DNA of 14,025 nt from Akkermansiaceae bacterium (GTDB lineage: Bacteria; Verrucomicrobiota; Verrucomicrobiia; Verrucomicrobiales; Akkermansiaceae), in contig JALZUI010000141.1 of assembly GCA_023301545.1 (NCBI GenBank), positions 1-14,025 on the forward strand, read 5' to 3'. The notes under the pieces were generated by a model. That model saw nothing but the letters and a program-made list of their open reading frames with translations. It was not told where the DNA came from and did not search any database. Positions within the stretch are counted from its first letter, which is position 1. Each line of letters opens with the position of its first letter. A program made the translations under genes and the position numbers. Below, in pieces: positions 13,971 through 14,025 of the stretch.

Positions 13971-14025
13971 GGTGGAAGATGACGGGCTTGAACCGCCGAC
14001 CTACTGGGTGTAAACCAGTTGCTCT
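13970..14025 (-). tRNA. tRNA-Val (anticodon UAC), 5' part beyond the window
   Basis: Read on the minus strand the sequence ends in an encoded CCA. It shows acceptor strand ATCTTCC with discriminator A, a T arm GGCGG-TTCAAGC-CCGTC, and an anticodon arm ACTGG-TTTACAC-CCAGT whose loop gives anticodon TAC (valine, GUA/GUG codons). Only the 3' 56 bases, starting within the D arm (AGAGC), are inside the window. The three visible stems pair properly where both strands can be seen, so the gene looks intact. It is convergent with lspA. Confidence 0.95.

Noticed and set aside
1..14025. CRISPR array, insertion sequence, prophage or defence island
   Set aside because: No regularly spaced repeats, terminal inverted repeats, transposase or phage genes were seen; the only defence-like item is the toxin-antitoxin pair.

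Overview
This is a gene-dense bacterial chromosomal segment of moderate GC content, almost all transcribed left to right. The organism is probably a Verrucomicrobiota member, perhaps Opitutae-like. That placement is an inference from the combination of a tandem protease/pseudoprotease with PDZ domains, a secreted papain-fold C39-type peptidase, a DUF4139 protein, an AEC permease, and general recollection of that phylum; no rRNA or other decisive marker is present. Few genes have a Shine-Dalgarno sequence, and purC is the clear exception. Several genes instead carry promoter-like hexamers so close to the ATG that very short leaders or leaderless mRNAs are plausible.

Layout, left to right. Bases 130-1062 encode PdxA (vitamin B6 synthesis). 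Bases 1079-3192 form an AT-richer accessory patch: an orphan secreted protein, a small ankyrin-repeat protein, a small membrane-anchored protein whose signal/anchor segment is broken by an in-frame TAA, and a complete YefM/YoeB-type toxin-antitoxin pair. Bases 3336-5558 encode a large exported S1C (HtrA-like) protease with a second, degenerate protease domain that is split by a PDZ domain. Then follow an AEC-family permease (5612-6571), a secreted C39-like cysteine peptidase (6628-7836), a UvrD/Rep-family helicase (7918-9987), MenB of the bicarbonate-independent type (10041-10916) and an exported DUF4139 protein (10970-12382). A bidirectional terminator separates this last gene from purC, which runs the other way (12466-13191). 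purC is divergent from lspA (13314-13895). A second bidirectional terminator separates lspA from a tRNA-Val(UAC) gene on the minus strand, cut by the right edge of the window.

Functionally this is mostly scattered housekeeping (cofactor, quinone and purine synthesis, lipoprotein maturation, DNA repair) mixed with envelope proteins of uncertain role. The genes do not form an evident pathway operon, and most have their own 40-140 base upstream gap. No mobile element, CRISPR array or defence island was found beyond the toxin-antitoxin pair. The points most worth following are the tandem protease/pseudoprotease, the nonsense-interrupted small gene and the apparent leaderless promoters. No gap between genes exceeds 300 bases.
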